Source: Propionispira arboris
GTDB taxonomy: Bacteria; Bacillota; Negativicutes; Selenomonadales; Selenomonadaceae
NCBI RefSeq assembly: GCF_900109225.1
Contig: NZ_FNZK01000025.1
Span: 1 to 63,092 of the forward strand
Reading direction: 5' to 3'
Length of the DNA stretch: 63,092 nt
The position numbers and the translations under genes are program-made. Under the pieces are notes generated by a model. The model did no database searches and had not been told where the DNA came from. It was given only the letters and a program-made list of their open reading frames with translations. Positions within the stretch are counted from its first letter, which is position 1. Every line of letters begins with the position of its first letter. Shown in pieces: positions 9,831-19,581 of the stretch.

Positions 9831-11822
9831 TTAGTGTGTTTCATGTTCTTTGGTCGTAATATTTAAATCAAGCTTCGCTTTTGCAGGATCTGCTATTTCA
9901 GGTTCTGTTTCTTCTTTCGCAACAGCTTCTTTTTCTTCAGAAGTGGCTTTAATCTCTGGTACAATCGGAGCTGGAGTATTCGAAGAATCAGCTTCACTGA
10001 CCTTCGGTTTATCCGCGATAACTCCATTTGTCATGAGCTCTTTAAGTTCCGATGCCTTAAGTGATTCTCGTTCGAGAAGCGCTCCCGCAATCAAATGCAG
10101 CTTATCGACATTCTCAACCAGAAGTTTGCGGCATTCTTCATAGGCATCTTCAATATAGCGGCGAACTTCCTTATCAATATCACAAGCAACTTCTTCACTA
10201 TAATTTCTCTGATGGTTGAAATCACGGCCTAAAAAGACTTGATGATCCTGACTTTCACCAAAAGCAATTGGACCCAATGCATCACTCATACCATATTGTG
10301 TAATCATACTTCTAACAAGTTGTGATGCTCTTTGAATATCATTTTGTGCACCCGTACTAATTTCCTTCAGTATGACCTCTTCAGCCACACGACCACCAAG
10401 AAGTGTCTTAAGTTGATCAATCAATTCACTACGCGTTGCATAAGAACGATCTTCTTTTGGCAGCATCAAAGTATAACCACCAGCACGACCACGCGGAATA
10501 ATCGTTACCTTATGGACCGGATCTGAATTCGGCAATAAAAGCCCCACTAAAGTATGACCGCCTTCATGATAGGCTGTTAAACGTTTTTCACGATCGCTCA
10601 TAACTCTTGATTTACGCTCTGGACCAGCCATAACACGTTCAATGGATTCTTCTAGTTCAGGCATTGCAATACTTTTTTTATTACGACGAGCCGACAGCAG
10701 TGCCGCTTCATTAACAAGGTTACTTAAGTCAGCTCCTGTAAATCCTGGCGTCCGACGTGCTAACACATCTAAATCCGCATCCGCATCAACCGGTTTACCT
10801 TTCGTGTGAACTTTCAAAATTGCCATACGACCTCTTACGTCTGGTTTATCAACAACAATCTGACGGTCAAAACGGCCTGGACGCAATAAAGCTGGATCTA
10901 AAATATCCGGACGATTGGTTGCAGCAATAATGATAATACCTTCATTCGCAGCAAACCCATCCATTTCAACCAATAACTGATTCAGTGTCTGTTCCCGTTC
11001 ATCATGACCACCGCCAACACCAGCACCACGCTGGCGGCCTACAGCATCAATTTCATCAATAAAAACAATACATGGTGCATTTTTCTTTGCTTGTTCAAAC
11101 AAATCACGAACACGCGATGCTCCTACACCAACAAACATTTCCACAAAATCCGATCCACTGATTGTAAAGAAAGGTACCCCCGCTTCACCCGCAACAGCTT
11201 TAGCAAGCAAAGTTTTACCAGTCCCCGGAGGACCAAACAAAAGAACGCCTTTTGGAATACGAGCTCCCAAATCATTGAACTTTTTAGGATGTTTCAAGAA
11301 TTCCACGACTTCTTCGAGTTCCTGTTTTGCTTCATCAGCACCAGCAACATCGTTGAAGGTTATTTTCAGTTTATCGCCACCACTCATCTTAGCACGGCTC
11401 TTACCAAATGACATCACACGATTGCCACCGCCTTGTGTTTGCTGCATGATAAAAAACCATACACCAATTAAAAGCAGCATTGGTAAAATAGAAGAGAATA
11501 CGGTTGTCCACCAAGGTGGTTCTGGTGTTTTTTCCGCTTTCATATCCACGCCTCTATCTTGAAGATATTTCACCAAATTTGGATCATTATTTGGCGTATT
11601 CGGCGTAATTGTTGTAAATTCGGTTCCATCGCTTAATGTTCCCTTAATTACATTATCGACGATCGTTACTTTGGTTACTGTTTTTGCATCGACCTGATGT
11701 AAAAACTCTGTATAGTTTATTTCCTGTTTTGTAGTGCTTCTCGTTGAAAAATAATCAATAATCGATATTGCGATTAAAATAATCAATAAATAGAAGCCTA
11801 CATTTCGTAAAAACTTATTCAA
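9831..11822 (-). CDS. ftsH: ATP-dependent zinc metalloprotease FtsH
   Basis: Membrane-anchored AAA+ protease that degrades damaged membrane and regulatory proteins. Two transmembrane helices (about 8-26 and 107-128) flank a small extracytoplasmic domain. The AAA module has Walker A GPPGTGKT, Walker B FIDEIDA and the second region of homology. The protease domain has the zinc motif HEGGH. I take the TTG at 11822 as start (663 aa) because GGGAGGG lies eight bases upstream; a longer ATG reading adds 16 unlikely residues and covers this site. The long charged tail after about 610 is variable in the family. The order tilS-hpt-ftsH is the classical Firmicute one. Confidence 0.95.
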   Translation of the reverse strand: MNKFLRNVGFYLLIILIAISIIDYFSTRSTTKQEINYTEFLHQVDAKTVTKVTIVDNVIKGTLSDGTEFTTITPNTPNNDPNLVKYLQDRGVDMKAEKTPEPPWWTTVFSSILPMLLLIGVWFFIMQQTQGGGNRVMSFGKSRAKMSGGDKLKITFNDVAGADEAKQELEEVVEFLKHPKKFNDLGARIPKGVLLFGPPGTGKTLLAKAVAGEAGVPFFTISGSDFVEMFVGVGASRVRDLFEQAKKNAPCIVFIDEIDAVGRQRGAGVGGGHDEREQTLNQLLVEMDGFAANEGIIIIAATNRPDILDPALLRPGRFDRQIVVDKPDVRGRMAILKVHTKGKPVDADADLDVLARRTPGFTGADLSNLVNEAALLSARRNKKSIAMPELEESIERVMAGPERKSRVMSDREKRLTAYHEGGHTLVGLLLPNSDPVHKVTIIPRGRAGGYTLMLPKEDRSYATRSELIDQLKTLLGGRVAEEVILKEISTGAQNDIQRASQLVRSMITQYGMSDALGPIAFGESQDHQVFLGRDFNHQRNYSEEVACDIDKEVRRYIEDAYEECRKLLVENVDKLHLIAGALLERESLKASELKELMTNGVIADKPKVSEADSSNTPAPIVPEIKATSEEKEAVAKEETEPEIADPAKAKLDLNITTKEHETH

Positions 11823-11917
11823 TCGGTCGCCCTCCCTCTCGGCGGAGCACACAGTCAAACAGGGCTCCATAGAAAATTATTATATCATTAATTAAAGCAT
11901 TTAACAATCAAACTGAC

Positions 11918-11952
11918 CAGCTCTACAAAATTCTTCTTTTTTTGTAAAGCTG
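11918..11952 (-). other. Hairpin between hpt and ftsH
   Basis: CAGCT (11918-11922) and TACAAAA (11924-11930) pair with TTTTGTA (11940-11946) and AGCTG (11948-11952). On the minus strand no T tract follows, so it is not a normal intrinsic terminator; it may be a processing or pausing site within the tilS-hpt-ftsH transcript. Confidence 0.5.
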
Positions 11953-11959
11953 CTCTCGC

Positions 11960-12496
11960 TTAAGAATAGATTTCTTTTTTTAAAATCCCAATACATGGTA
12001 AATTGCGATATTTTTCTGCATAATCCAGACCATAGCCAACTAAAAAATCATCTGGTACAGTAAAACCAGAATAATCGATCTTGACTTCTACCTTACGGCG
12101 TTCCGGTTTATCTAGCAGTGCGCAAAGTTTCACGCTGGCAGGTTTTCGTTCTTTAAAATTTTTCAACAGATAGTTGAGTGTTAAACCTGAATCAATAATG
12201 TCTTCAATAATCAAGACGTGTTTTCCTTCTACACTAAAATCTAAATCCTTTAAAATTTTAACCGTCCCGCTTGTCTGCGTACTATCTCCATAGCTTGACG
12301 CCGCCATAAAATCAAGTTGAACGGGTACATCAATTGCACGAACCAAATCCGCAAAGAAAATGACCGCTCCTTTTAAAATTCCCACAGCAAAAATTTCTTT
12401 TCCTGCATAATCCTTACTGATCTGCTGCCCCAGCCGCTTTACACACGCTGCCAATTCCTCCTTTGTATATACTACTTTTTCAATATCGTTCATCAT
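11960..12496 (-). CDS. hpt: Hypoxanthine phosphoribosyltransferase
   Basis: Purine salvage enzyme forming IMP (and probably GMP) from base and PRPP. The 178 aa include the PRPP-binding loop [14 protein letters not shown] (about 102-115) and the type I PRTase ending [15 protein letters not shown]. The start is a double ATG behind AAAGGAG. It lies 24 bp behind tilS and in front of ftsH. Confidence 0.95.
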   Translation of the reverse strand: MMNDIEKVVYTKEELAACVKRLGQQISKDYAGKEIFAVGILKGAVIFFADLVRAIDVPVQLDFMAASSYGDSTQTSGTVKILKDLDFSVEGKHVLIIEDIIDSGLTLNYLLKNFKERKPASVKLCALLDKPERRKVEVKIDYSGFTVPDDFLVGYGLDYAEKYRNLPCIGILKKEIYS

Positions 12497-12520
12497 AATA
12501 AAAACGTACTCCTTTGCTGC

Positions 12521-13906
12521 TTATATATCTTTTAATATAGTAAATCGTAAAAAATGTTTGCTCTGCCCCGAAATTTGACTTGTTTGATTTTGACGTAACC
12601 CGCCAACCCAAAAAATTGTATTTTGATCACAAAATAATGGTATTCGATCACGTTCTACACGTGCAACCTTATTATCAATAAAAAAATCTTTCAATTTCTT
12701 AAATCCATTCATTCCACTAGGCTGAAATCGATCACCAGGTTGTCTTAACCTTAGAAACAGTTCGCCGTTTAGTCGATCCATATCACAGACAATATTATCA
12801 AAACCATTTGGTTTAACATATTCATTGATTTGTTCGACCTGCACCGTAAGCTGCAATAATGGTACCGGGGTAAAACCTGGAACACGCAGGACTTGAAAGA
12901 CTTCTCTTTTAAGTGGTTGTTTCAAAGCACTTTTATGACAAAGCTTCACGGTTTCATAATCACAGACGAATACAAACTGCTTAGGTAATTCAAGAATTGT
13001 ACCTGTTTTCCCTGCTCGGACAAATGAAATCATCTTCTCAATATGCAAAAATCCCAAACCTTGCAAATCACCAACTGCTTTCATAACTGCTAAACGCAAT
13101 AATTCTCGTTGTAAAGCAATATGCAAGCCCTGTAACTGGCGACGATTAATAACAAGTTTCCTGTCTGTTTCACTGACTATATCTTTCCAGAGCGTTTGTG
13201 CCGATGCATTAATAAAATCATGTTCAGCGCCGATCAGTTCAGCACTGCGGCAAAGTGCCGCTGGCATAACCGGATTATATGTTTTTTTTAGCACTGGCAT
13301 AAGTTCCAGACGAATCTTATTACGCAAATATTCTGTTTCACTATTTGTTGCATCAATTCGCGGGGTAAGATTTTTTTCTTTACAATATCGTTCAATTTCT
13401 TGCCGCGTAACAGACAAGAATGGTCTTATTATACCACAGGACTTAGGACGAATTCCAGCTATACCTTGACTTCCTGCACCACGGAATAAATGCAGCAATA
13501 TCGTTTCGGCCTGGTCATCACGATGATGTGCTGTCGCAATCAATGCTCCGCCAAGTTTCACAGCCAAATCTCGCAAAAAGTCGTATCGAACCATTCGTGC
13601 GGCTTCCTCCGCTGACAAAGCTTTTTCTTTAGCAAAAGCTGGGACATCCACTGTTTTCAAATAAAATGGCAAATCATTATGTTTACAGAAAGTTCTAACA
13701 AAATCAGCATCGGCTTTAGATTCTGCACCTCGAAACATATGATCTACGTGTCCTACACTAATTCTTAATTCATATGTTTTGCGAAGATCCAAAAACAAAT
13801 TGACTAAAGCAAGGGAATCTGGTCCCCCGGAACAAGCAATTAAAATCGCATCGCCCGTCTGAAAAAGTTCTTCTCTTTCACACCATTTTTTTACTTTTTC
13901 TAACAC
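12521..13906 (-). CDS. tilS: tRNA(Ile)-lysidine synthase
   Basis: Modifies the wobble cytidine of tRNA-Ile(CAU) to lysidine so that it reads AUA. The N-terminal PP-loop ATPase motif SGGPDS is at 26-31, followed by the GHVDHMFRG segment, an HHRDDQAET motif, a TilS substrate-binding region and the C-terminal domain (461 aa, normal for TilS). The start is GTG with AGGA ten bases upstream. It is essential in most bacteria. Confidence 0.94.
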   Translation of the reverse strand: MLEKVKKWCEREELFQTGDAILIACSGGPDSLALVNLFLDLRKTYELRISVGHVDHMFRGAESKADADFVRTFCKHNDLPFYLKTVDVPAFAKEKALSAEEAARMVRYDFLRDLAVKLGGALIATAHHRDDQAETILLHLFRGAGSQGIAGIRPKSCGIIRPFLSVTRQEIERYCKEKNLTPRIDATNSETEYLRNKIRLELMPVLKKTYNPVMPAALCRSAELIGAEHDFINASAQTLWKDIVSETDRKLVINRRQLQGLHIALQRELLRLAVMKAVGDLQGLGFLHIEKMISFVRAGKTGTILELPKQFVFVCDYETVKLCHKSALKQPLKREVFQVLRVPGFTPVPLLQLTVQVEQINEYVKPNGFDNIVCDMDRLNGELFLRLRQPGDRFQPSGMNGFKKLKDFFIDNKVARVERDRIPLFCDQNTIFWVGGLRQNQTSQISGQSKHFLRFTILKDI

Positions 13907-13943
13907 ATCTCATCAATCCTATCTCTTTGTCAAAGCGAAATGC

Positions 13944-13973
13944 ACAAAAAAGCACTCCTTCACAGAGTGCTTT
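13944..13973 (-). terminator. Terminator after the S1-domain gene
   Basis: AAGCACTC (13950-13957) pairs with GAGTGCTT (13965-13972), followed on the minus strand by a T run. It lies between the S1-domain gene and tilS, so tilS-hpt-ftsH is probably transcribed separately. Confidence 0.8.
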
Positions 13974-13983
13974 CGAACATTAG

Positions 13984-14454
13984 TTATTCAGATCTGCGTG
14001 ACCCGCCACCACGGCCGCCACGTTTTGAATCCGTATTCTTCCGTAAATCAGTAAGTCTTTCATCACTGTCTTTTAAAAATTTTGTTAACTTATCTTCAAA
14101 AGAAGGCGCATTAAAACGACTAGGTCTTCTAAAATCATTCGCTGGAGCTCTTCTTGGCGCCGGCTTATAACTTGATGGCGCACTTACCTGTGCATTCACC
14201 GATTGTTCAATAGGCTTTTTTTCTTGTAATTGTTTAATTGACAAGCCAATTTTACCACGTTCGTCAATTGTTAAAACTTTAACTTTAACTGTATCTTGTT
14301 CTTTAAGAAAATCCTTTACATCACGGACGTATACATCTGCAACTTCCGAAATATGAATAAGACCGACTTTACCGCCAGATAACTCTACAAATGCACCAAA
14401 ATTCGTGATTCCGGTTACAACGCCTTCTACTACACTGCCAATTTCGATGGACAT
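13984..14454 (-). CDS. S1-domain RNA-binding protein (YabR-like)
   Basis: One S1 RNA-binding domain (residues 1-75, starting EIGSVVEGVVTGITNFGAFVEL) followed by a low-complexity tail of about 80 aa rich in Pro, Ser, Arg and Lys and ending in an RGG-like run (SKRGGRGGGSRRSE). This matches the YabR/general stress protein 13 group found between divIC and tilS in Firmicutes. It probably binds RNA or ribosomes in the cytoplasm; the exact role is not known to me. The divIC-like gene lies 79 bp upstream. Confidence 0.88.
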   Translation of the reverse strand: MSIEIGSVVEGVVTGITNFGAFVELSGGKVGLIHISEVADVYVRDVKDFLKEQDTVKVKVLTIDERGKIGLSIKQLQEKKPIEQSVNAQVSAPSSYKPAPRRAPANDFRRPSRFNAPSFEDKLTKFLKDSDERLTDLRKNTDSKRGGRGGGSRRSE

Positions 14455-14533
14455 ACTAATTGTACTTCCTCCTTATAATTTACATTACATCGCTATTATA
14501 CCCTTGTACATTAAAGCGTGTCAAGAAATTTAC

Positions 14534-14812
14534 CTACTTCTGTGCCGAAGAAATATATGGCATTTCTCCAGGTTTGACCATGCCCAACTCTTCACGAGCA
14601 ATCTTCTCAATACAAGTGCTCTGTTCTAAATTCACTTTTTCCTGCATAAGGTCATTATTTAATTGCTGTGCTGTCATTAAGCGTACCTCAGCCGCTTTTT
14701 TCTCCTGGACTATTTCATTGGCATGCATCTGCTGTTGGATGGCAGAATAAGAAAAACCCCCTACGATTAGTAGGATCAATAAAAAAAACCAATTGAGTTT
14801 TCGTTTTTGCAT
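14534..14812 (-). CDS. Septum formation initiator (DivIC/FtsB family)
   Basis: Small bitopic division protein that links FtsL and FtsI-type proteins at the septum. The 92 aa have a short basic N-terminus, one transmembrane helix (about 8-25), a coiled coil (about 28-65) and the conserved end REELGMVKPGEMPY. Its position next to the S1-domain gene and tilS is the usual divIC locus. A GGTGG ribosome-binding site precedes the start. Confidence 0.88.
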   Translation of the reverse strand: MQKRKLNWFFLLILLIVGGFSYSAIQQQMHANEIVQEKKAAEVRLMTAQQLNNDLMQEKVNLEQSTCIEKIAREELGMVKPGEMPYISSAQK

Positions 14813-14873
14813 AATGCCACCACCTTTAACGCTGCACCATAATTATAGTACAGTCAAACCTTGCTGTAGTTAT

Positions 14874-14902
14874 ATAATACAAGTATTTTGCGCAATATGC
14901 AA
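14874..14902 (-). promoter_or_regulatory. Promoter upstream of the divIC-like gene
   Basis: Minus-strand TTGCAT (14897-14902) and TATTAT (14874-14879), 17-bp spacer, about 60 bp before the start codon. A second TATAAT lies closer but lacks a matching -35. Confidence 0.5.
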
Positions 14903-14952
14903 GGTTCTGTGTTGATTTGCCTAAGCAAACTTGTTTCGTAAGCATCGCTTCA

Positions 14953-15432
14953 TTATTTTTCATTCCATTGATAATATGTTGTATTAACTATTTTTCTATA
15001 GACAGAATGGCAGTTATCACATTCATAATGTTCAAGTACATCATCCATATTTAATTTACCATCAACAATCCGGACCGGCTGGCTTTCAATAAAACGCATT
15101 ACAGCACCACACCGTGGACAATTACATAGCCCATTCAAATCTCGCTTTAGCTGCATTGGCTTCAAATCACCAATTGCCACCGTTTTTTTAGGGACTGCTT
15201 TTGCCGGCGATTCCGACATGAAAAAGTGTCCATAATACTCTGTACTCAAAATCCGGCGATATAACAATTGGCAAGTTTCACAGGCATAATGTGCTTCCGT
15301 ATTTTCAAAATATACTTTGCCTTCCACAATTTTTATTGGCTCACCTTCAATCAGTTGCAGCGGGTGATCACATTGTGGACAGCGGGGAATACCTTGCCTG
15401 TCAACATTCAATTTTGTCGGTTCCATCAGCAC
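14953..15432 (-). CDS. Protein with two tandem zinc ribbons
   Basis: I do not recognise a named family. The protein contains two similar halves, each with CPQC or CPRC, then a segment of the form IE-x-P-I/V-I/V, and CETC or CDNC about 40 residues later, ending with Y-R-I/K-I and a YY pair. These are zinc-ribbon folds with all eight cysteines present. I chose the GTG start at 15432 because GGAG lies eight bases before it; the ATG six bases further in (15426) is also possible, and an ATG at 15471 has no ribosome-binding site. It may bind nucleic acid or protein. Confidence 0.75.
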   Translation of the reverse strand: MLMEPTKLNVDRQGIPRCPQCDHPLQLIEGEPIKIVEGKVYFENTEAHYACETCQLLYRRILSTEYYGHFFMSESPAKAVPKKTVAIGDLKPMQLKRDLNGLCNCPRCGAVMRFIESQPVRIVDGKLNMDDVLEHYECDNCHSVYRKIVNTTYYQWNEK

Positions 15433-15500
15433 CACCAGTTCTCCTATAAATTTTTCTACTATCTTTAGCATATCATAAAACAGCTACTTCTTATACTATA

Positions 15501-15530
15501 AAAAAAAGAAAGTACTTTCGCAAGTACTTT
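15501..15530 (-). terminator. Terminator after the glycosyltransferase gene
   Basis: AAAGTACTT (15509-15517) and AAGTACTTT (15522-15530) form a perfect 9-bp stem followed on the minus strand by a T run. Confidence 0.8.
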
Positions 15531-15537
15531 TCCTTAA

Positions 15538-16689
15538 CTAAAGACCAATTACCTTATGTTCAAAAGATATACGCATATATTCATCAAGAACAAACACAAT
15601 ATCCCTTGCTGCATCAGGTCTTTTATACTCTCTGGCCTGGACCTTCATCTTTAAAAGCTTCGCGGAATCATATAAGACAGATTCAACAATTTCAGTCAAT
15701 TTTTGATTATCTTTTATCCAAATTGCTGCACCAATACTCTCAACATAGGCAGCATTTTCTTTTTCCTGCCCTGGAATCGGCTCATGCAAAAGCATCGGCA
15801 ATTCCATCGCCAATGCTTCACTAATCGTAAGTGCTCCCGGTTTACTAATAATAAAAGTTGAAATGGCCATAAGTTCTTGCACATTATTCGAAAATCCCCA
15901 AACTTCCACTATATGTTTCGAATTTTTAGCTATTTCTTTTAAATCAGCCCACAAATCAGAGTTAACTCCGGCTACTACTAAAATTTGAATTTGTTTTGTT
16001 AATGTTTCCAGATGATTCAAGGCAAATTTCACACCGCCCAAACCTAATCCGCCACCCATTATTAAAATCACCGGAAGATCCGATTTTAAATTAAATTTTC
16101 GCAAAAGCTCTTCTTTATCAAACTGAATCCCAAACGACAAATCAATTGGTATCCCCGTATCATGAATCTTGTCTAAAGCTACATCACGTTTGGCAAGTGC
16201 TTCCCGTATTTTTTGGTTCGCGACAAAGTACAAATCAACTTCGTTATATACCCAAAGCTGATGGATCGTAAAATCCGTAATAACGCCAGCGAGTATAATA
16301 TTAACCTGTTTTGTTTTCTTTAAGTAAGCCGCAGCAGCACAAGGAAAAGGATGTGTGCAAATCACAACATCGGCTTGGTATTGCTTTATTAATGACTCCA
16401 TATTGCTTTTCATCGTAAGTGCCAAAAGGCTCTTCACTGAAATGCCTTTCGATTTTCCCGCCGTTAAATTATAAAAGAAATCATATACATCCGGAACAAA
16501 ATCAAGTATCTTCAAATACGCTTCTTTGAGAAAACCATTTAGATAGGCCGTTTTCGTTGACATAAAATCTACCATATGTATCTCAGCGTCGGGGTGTTTG
16601 ATTTTTATCTCATTGACAAGGGCCTCTGCCGCTTTGTTATGTCCTGAACCGATTGAAGCCGTAACAATAAGAAATTTTTTTTTGTACAT
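15538..16689 (-). CDS. MGDG synthase/UgtP-type glycosyltransferase
   Basis: Probable glycosyltransferase using diacylglycerol or a related lipid at the inner membrane face. The N-terminal domain starts with TASIGSGHNKAAEAL, the GSGH motif of the MGDG synthase/UgtP family, and the C-terminal GT28-type domain has the GGGLGLGG nucleotide-sugar loop and the ISKPGALTISEAL segment. Start ATG at 16689 (383 aa) follows TTGGAGGAACGAGG. It lies alone between terminators. Sugar and acceptor cannot be deduced. Confidence 0.85.
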   Translation of the reverse strand: MYKKKFLIVTASIGSGHNKAAEALVNEIKIKHPDAEIHMVDFMSTKTAYLNGFLKEAYLKILDFVPDVYDFFYNLTAGKSKGISVKSLLALTMKSNMESLIKQYQADVVICTHPFPCAAAAYLKKTKQVNIILAGVITDFTIHQLWVYNEVDLYFVANQKIREALAKRDVALDKIHDTGIPIDLSFGIQFDKEELLRKFNLKSDLPVILIMGGGLGLGGVKFALNHLETLTKQIQILVVAGVNSDLWADLKEIAKNSKHIVEVWGFSNNVQELMAISTFIISKPGALTISEALAMELPMLLHEPIPGQEKENAAYVESIGAAIWIKDNQKLTEIVESVLYDSAKLLKMKVQAREYKRPDAARDIVFVLDEYMRISFEHKVIGL

Positions 16690-16909
16690 GTGTCCTCGTT
16701 CCTCCAACGTATCATGCCTAATACATAATAGAGCTTACGAACGTTGATTTAGCAATTTATCTCAAGCCCGTTCTTTCTCTCTGACCACAATTTATGCAAT
16801 ACATGTATCATTCATTCTAACATATTCCTTTGATGCTGTAAAATTAAATCATCACCACTTCTAGACTTTAGCATAAAACAGTTTTCTGAACTTCATCTGG
16901 AAGCCTTGT
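16690..16909. other. Intergenic region without clear features
   Basis: Between the glycosyltransferase and the SDR gene. Apart from the glycosyltransferase ribosome-binding site I see no convincing promoter, hairpin or small gene in these 220 bp. Confidence 0.4.
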
Positions 16910-17668
16910 TTAACAAGCTGTAATTCCACCATCTACCAGCCAGGCTGCACCTGTAACAAAGCTTGCTTTTTCAGATGCCAGAAAATAAATCACTTCCGCC
17001 GCCTCGCTTGCTCTGCCAATGCGCCCTAAGGGATACAGTGAACTCATGACTTTAAGGTCTTCCTCTTTGGTAGATTCATTTTGAAACTGCTCCTGGGTAA
17101 GCGGTGTATCAATATCTCCCGGACAAATACAATTTACGCGCACATTATAAGGTGCTAACTCTAAAGCCAGTGCCTTGGTAAAAACGGTAACAGCCCCTTT
17201 CGATGCACAATAGGCCGAACATAAATAATTCCCATTGATTCCAGCATCTGATGAAACATTAACAATAGCACCCGCTGAGCTTTTTTTTATATAACCAGAT
17301 GCATATTTACACATAAAATATGTACCTTTAACATTAATATCCATTATTTGATCAAAATTTGTTTCATCCATTAACTCAATTGATTTTTCAAAATAAATTC
17401 CTGCTGAATTAATTAATATATCAATCCGCCCAAACTGCTTATAAGTCGCTTCCACAATTTGTCTGCATTCATCAGGGTGTGCAACATTGCCTTGAATAAA
17501 TTGAACCATGTTAGAATACCCCAACGTTTGCAAAGCTGCCTGAGCTTTTTCATATGATCGCCCGACAAGCATTACACGAATTCCTTTTTGGATAAACAAT
17601 TTTGCCGATGCTAAACCAATTCCTGAAGTTCCACCTGTAATCAGTACTACTTTTTCTTCTATATTCAT
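16910..17668 (-). CDS. Short-chain dehydrogenase/reductase (FabG-like)
   Basis: Classical SDR of 252 aa: the nucleotide motif TGGTSGIG (11-18), NSAG at 87-90, catalytic S140, Y153 and K157 (SAYCASK), and the C-terminal VDGGI. Glycine-rich loop and length match the 3-oxoacyl-ACP reductase or glucose-dehydrogenase-like groups, but it is not in a fatty-acid operon, so the substrate is unknown. An AGGAG site precedes the start; it lies just downstream of the HU terminator on the same strand. Confidence 0.88.
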   Translation of the reverse strand: MNIEEKVVLITGGTSGIGLASAKLFIQKGIRVMLVGRSYEKAQAALQTLGYSNMVQFIQGNVAHPDECRQIVEATYKQFGRIDILINSAGIYFEKSIELMDETNFDQIMDINVKGTYFMCKYASGYIKKSSAGAIVNVSSDAGINGNYLCSAYCASKGAVTVFTKALALELAPYNVRVNCICPGDIDTPLTQEQFQNESTKEEDLKVMSSLYPLGRIGRASEAAEVIYFLASEKASFVTGAAWLVDGGITAC

Positions 17669-17689
17669 TCTAATTCTCCTACAGATAAA

Positions 17690-17721
17690 AACAAAAACCG
17701 GGTTCGCTGTGAACCCGGTTT
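17690..17721 (-). terminator. Terminator after the HU gene
   Basis: Perfect 11-bp stem AAACCGGGTTC (17695-17705) with GAACCCGGTTT (17711-17721), followed on the minus strand by a T-rich tract. Confidence 0.9.
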
Positions 17722-17729
17722 CCTGTTTT

Positions 17730-18005
17730 TTACTTATTTACAGAATCTTTTAATGCTTTTCCTGCTTTAAATACAGGGTTCTTCGATGCAGGAATCGTAA
17801 TTTCCGCACCAGTTTGTGGATTGCGACCTTTTCTTGCATCGCGTTCTTTCACTTCGAAAGTACCAAAGCCAATCACTTGGACTTTGTCACCTGCAACAAG
17901 TGCTTCTTCAACGCTGGCAAATAATGCATTGACTGCTTTCTCTGCATCTTTTTTTGTTAAGCCAGCTTTATCTGCAACGCTAGCCACTAATTCGGTTTTA
18001 TTCAC
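17730..18005 (-). CDS. hup: HU-family nucleoid protein
   Basis: Histone-like DNA-binding protein of 91 aa with the complete HU fold: MNKTELV start, the [21 protein letters not shown] arm region carrying the R-x-x-R-N-P DNA-binding motif, and PAFKAGK-like end ([12 protein letters not shown]). The start is GTG behind AAAGGGGG. It is a single gene downstream of mazG with its own strong terminator. Confidence 0.95.
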   Translation of the reverse strand: MNKTELVASVADKAGLTKKDAEKAVNALFASVEEALVAGDKVQVIGFGTFEVKERDARKGRNPQTGAEITIPASKNPVFKAGKALKDSVNK

Positions 18006-18105
18006 GAATATAGCCCCCTTTGAAATGATTACGTTTAGCTTAATTCGCGATAAATCCTGCGATTCCTTTTTATTTCAATAACTTTCTTAAAAAAAATGTT
18101 AAATT

Positions 18106-19563
18106 TTATAAATTTAGTGCTTTTGCCTCGTTCCAGAGGACATTTAAGCGATTTATGTCTACATTTTCCCATTTCAGGCTTTTTGCCTGTACTTGCTCTT
18201 CAATATATAAAAAGCGAGTTAAAAACTTATAATTGGCTCTATTTAATGCAATTTCTGCATCCACTTTCAGAAAACGCGATACATTGACAATTGAAAATAA
18301 AAGATCCCCTAATTCTTCTTCAATATGTTTTTGATCCTTCTCTAAAACCGCCTCTTTTAATTCATTCAGTTCTTCGGTCACCTTATCCCAAACTGGTCCG
18401 ATATCGGCCCAGTCAAAACCAACTTTCGCAGCTTTATGTTGAAGTTTGTAGGCTCGCATGAGGGACGGTAAATCTTTCGGCACGCCATCAAGTACTGATT
18501 TTCTTTCCGCTGCTTTTTCTATCTTTTTGATCGCATCCCAATTTAAAACGACTTCTCCCGCATCCTTGACCGTAATATCACCAAAAACATGCGGATGACG
18601 TCGAATTAGTTTTTCCGTTATACCATCGATAACGTCCTGCATTGAAAAAGACCCCGCCTCTTCAGCCATCCGGGCATGAAACACAATTTGCAATAGTAGA
18701 TCACCAAGTTCTTCACAAAGCAGTTTTGGATTTTCCAAGTCAATGGCTTCAATCACTTCATAAACTTCTTCAATAATATTACGCCGTAAAGATTGATGGT
18801 TTTGTTCGATATCCCACGGACAGCCACCCGGCGAGCGTAAAATTTTCATGATATCTGTAAGCGGCTTCATTTCAAAGCGTTTTTGTTTCGCTTCACACGT
18901 TGGAATATACACACTCGTCAAATGATCAATTCCAGTTTGACGATCCAGTTCATAAAGCGGCAGTGTATAGATTGCTTCATCCGGCAAACCCAAATTACGC
19001 ACTAAAGTGATTTCATAATCATCCGGATATGTTTCCATTAAGCTCAGTTTCGTATCGGATGCAACTTGTTGATTGTATACTTGTGTTATAACAAGTGCTG
19101 TCGCCAAATCCGGTGGCAATGTTTCTAAATCAGCACTATCAATAATTGTCAAACCATCAATCGGATCAACTCCAAGCTTTACATAAAGCACCTCAACAAA
19201 GCTCATCCCAGGTAAAATAGTAAGCTTCACCTGCCGTTCAGCCGCTAAGTCTCGAATAAGCACAACCGTTCTTTCAGCCACCAGTGGGCTGCCAGGAACG
19301 GCATAAACGATATCCTCACCCTTCTGCGCCCGTTCAACAACATTCGCGGCAATTGATCGATAAACTTCCTCAAACGTCTCCTTTTCAGTATAAACAGTAT
19401 CATACGACTCAAATGCAATCTCCCGTTTTTTTATCTCAGCAACAGTTGGATGTTTCGCCGTTCGCAAAAGCAACGTCGCTGCCTGCTTTATTTTATCCCA
19501 TGTATCCAAGGTTATAAAACCAAACTCACCCGGTCCTAACCCGACAATTGTTATTTCCCCCAA
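18106..19563 (-). CDS. mazG: Tetrapyrrole methylase-MazG fusion (YabN-like)
   Basis: Nucleoside triphosphate pyrophosphohydrolase that cleans up abnormal NTPs. The N-terminal 200 aa are a tetrapyrrole-methylase-type domain (VGLGPGEFGFITL, VPGSPLVAERTV). The rest is two MazG units: residues about 240-340 with the acidic EEVYEVIEAID and EELGDLLLQIVFHARM helices, and a second, with EELNELKEAV and EELGDLLFSIVNV. This is the YabN architecture next to mfd, as in Bacillus. TTG start behind AAAAGGGGG, 18 bp after mfd, hence probably cotranscribed. Confidence 0.93.
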   Translation of the reverse strand: MGEITIVGLGPGEFGFITLDTWDKIKQAATLLLRTAKHPTVAEIKKREIAFESYDTVYTEKETFEEVYRSIAANVVERAQKGEDIVYAVPGSPLVAERTVVLIRDLAAERQVKLTILPGMSFVEVLYVKLGVDPIDGLTIIDSADLETLPPDLATALVITQVYNQQVASDTKLSLMETYPDDYEITLVRNLGLPDEAIYTLPLYELDRQTGIDHLTSVYIPTCEAKQKRFEMKPLTDIMKILRSPGGCPWDIEQNHQSLRRNIIEEVYEVIEAIDLENPKLLCEELGDLLLQIVFHARMAEEAGSFSMQDVIDGITEKLIRRHPHVFGDITVKDAGEVVLNWDAIKKIEKAAERKSVLDGVPKDLPSLMRAYKLQHKAAKVGFDWADIGPVWDKVTEELNELKEAVLEKDQKHIEEELGDLLFSIVNVSRFLKVDAEIALNRANYKFLTRFLYIEEQVQAKSLKWENVDINRLNVLWNEAKALNL

Positions 19564-19581
19564 AAAAAATCCCCCTTTTAG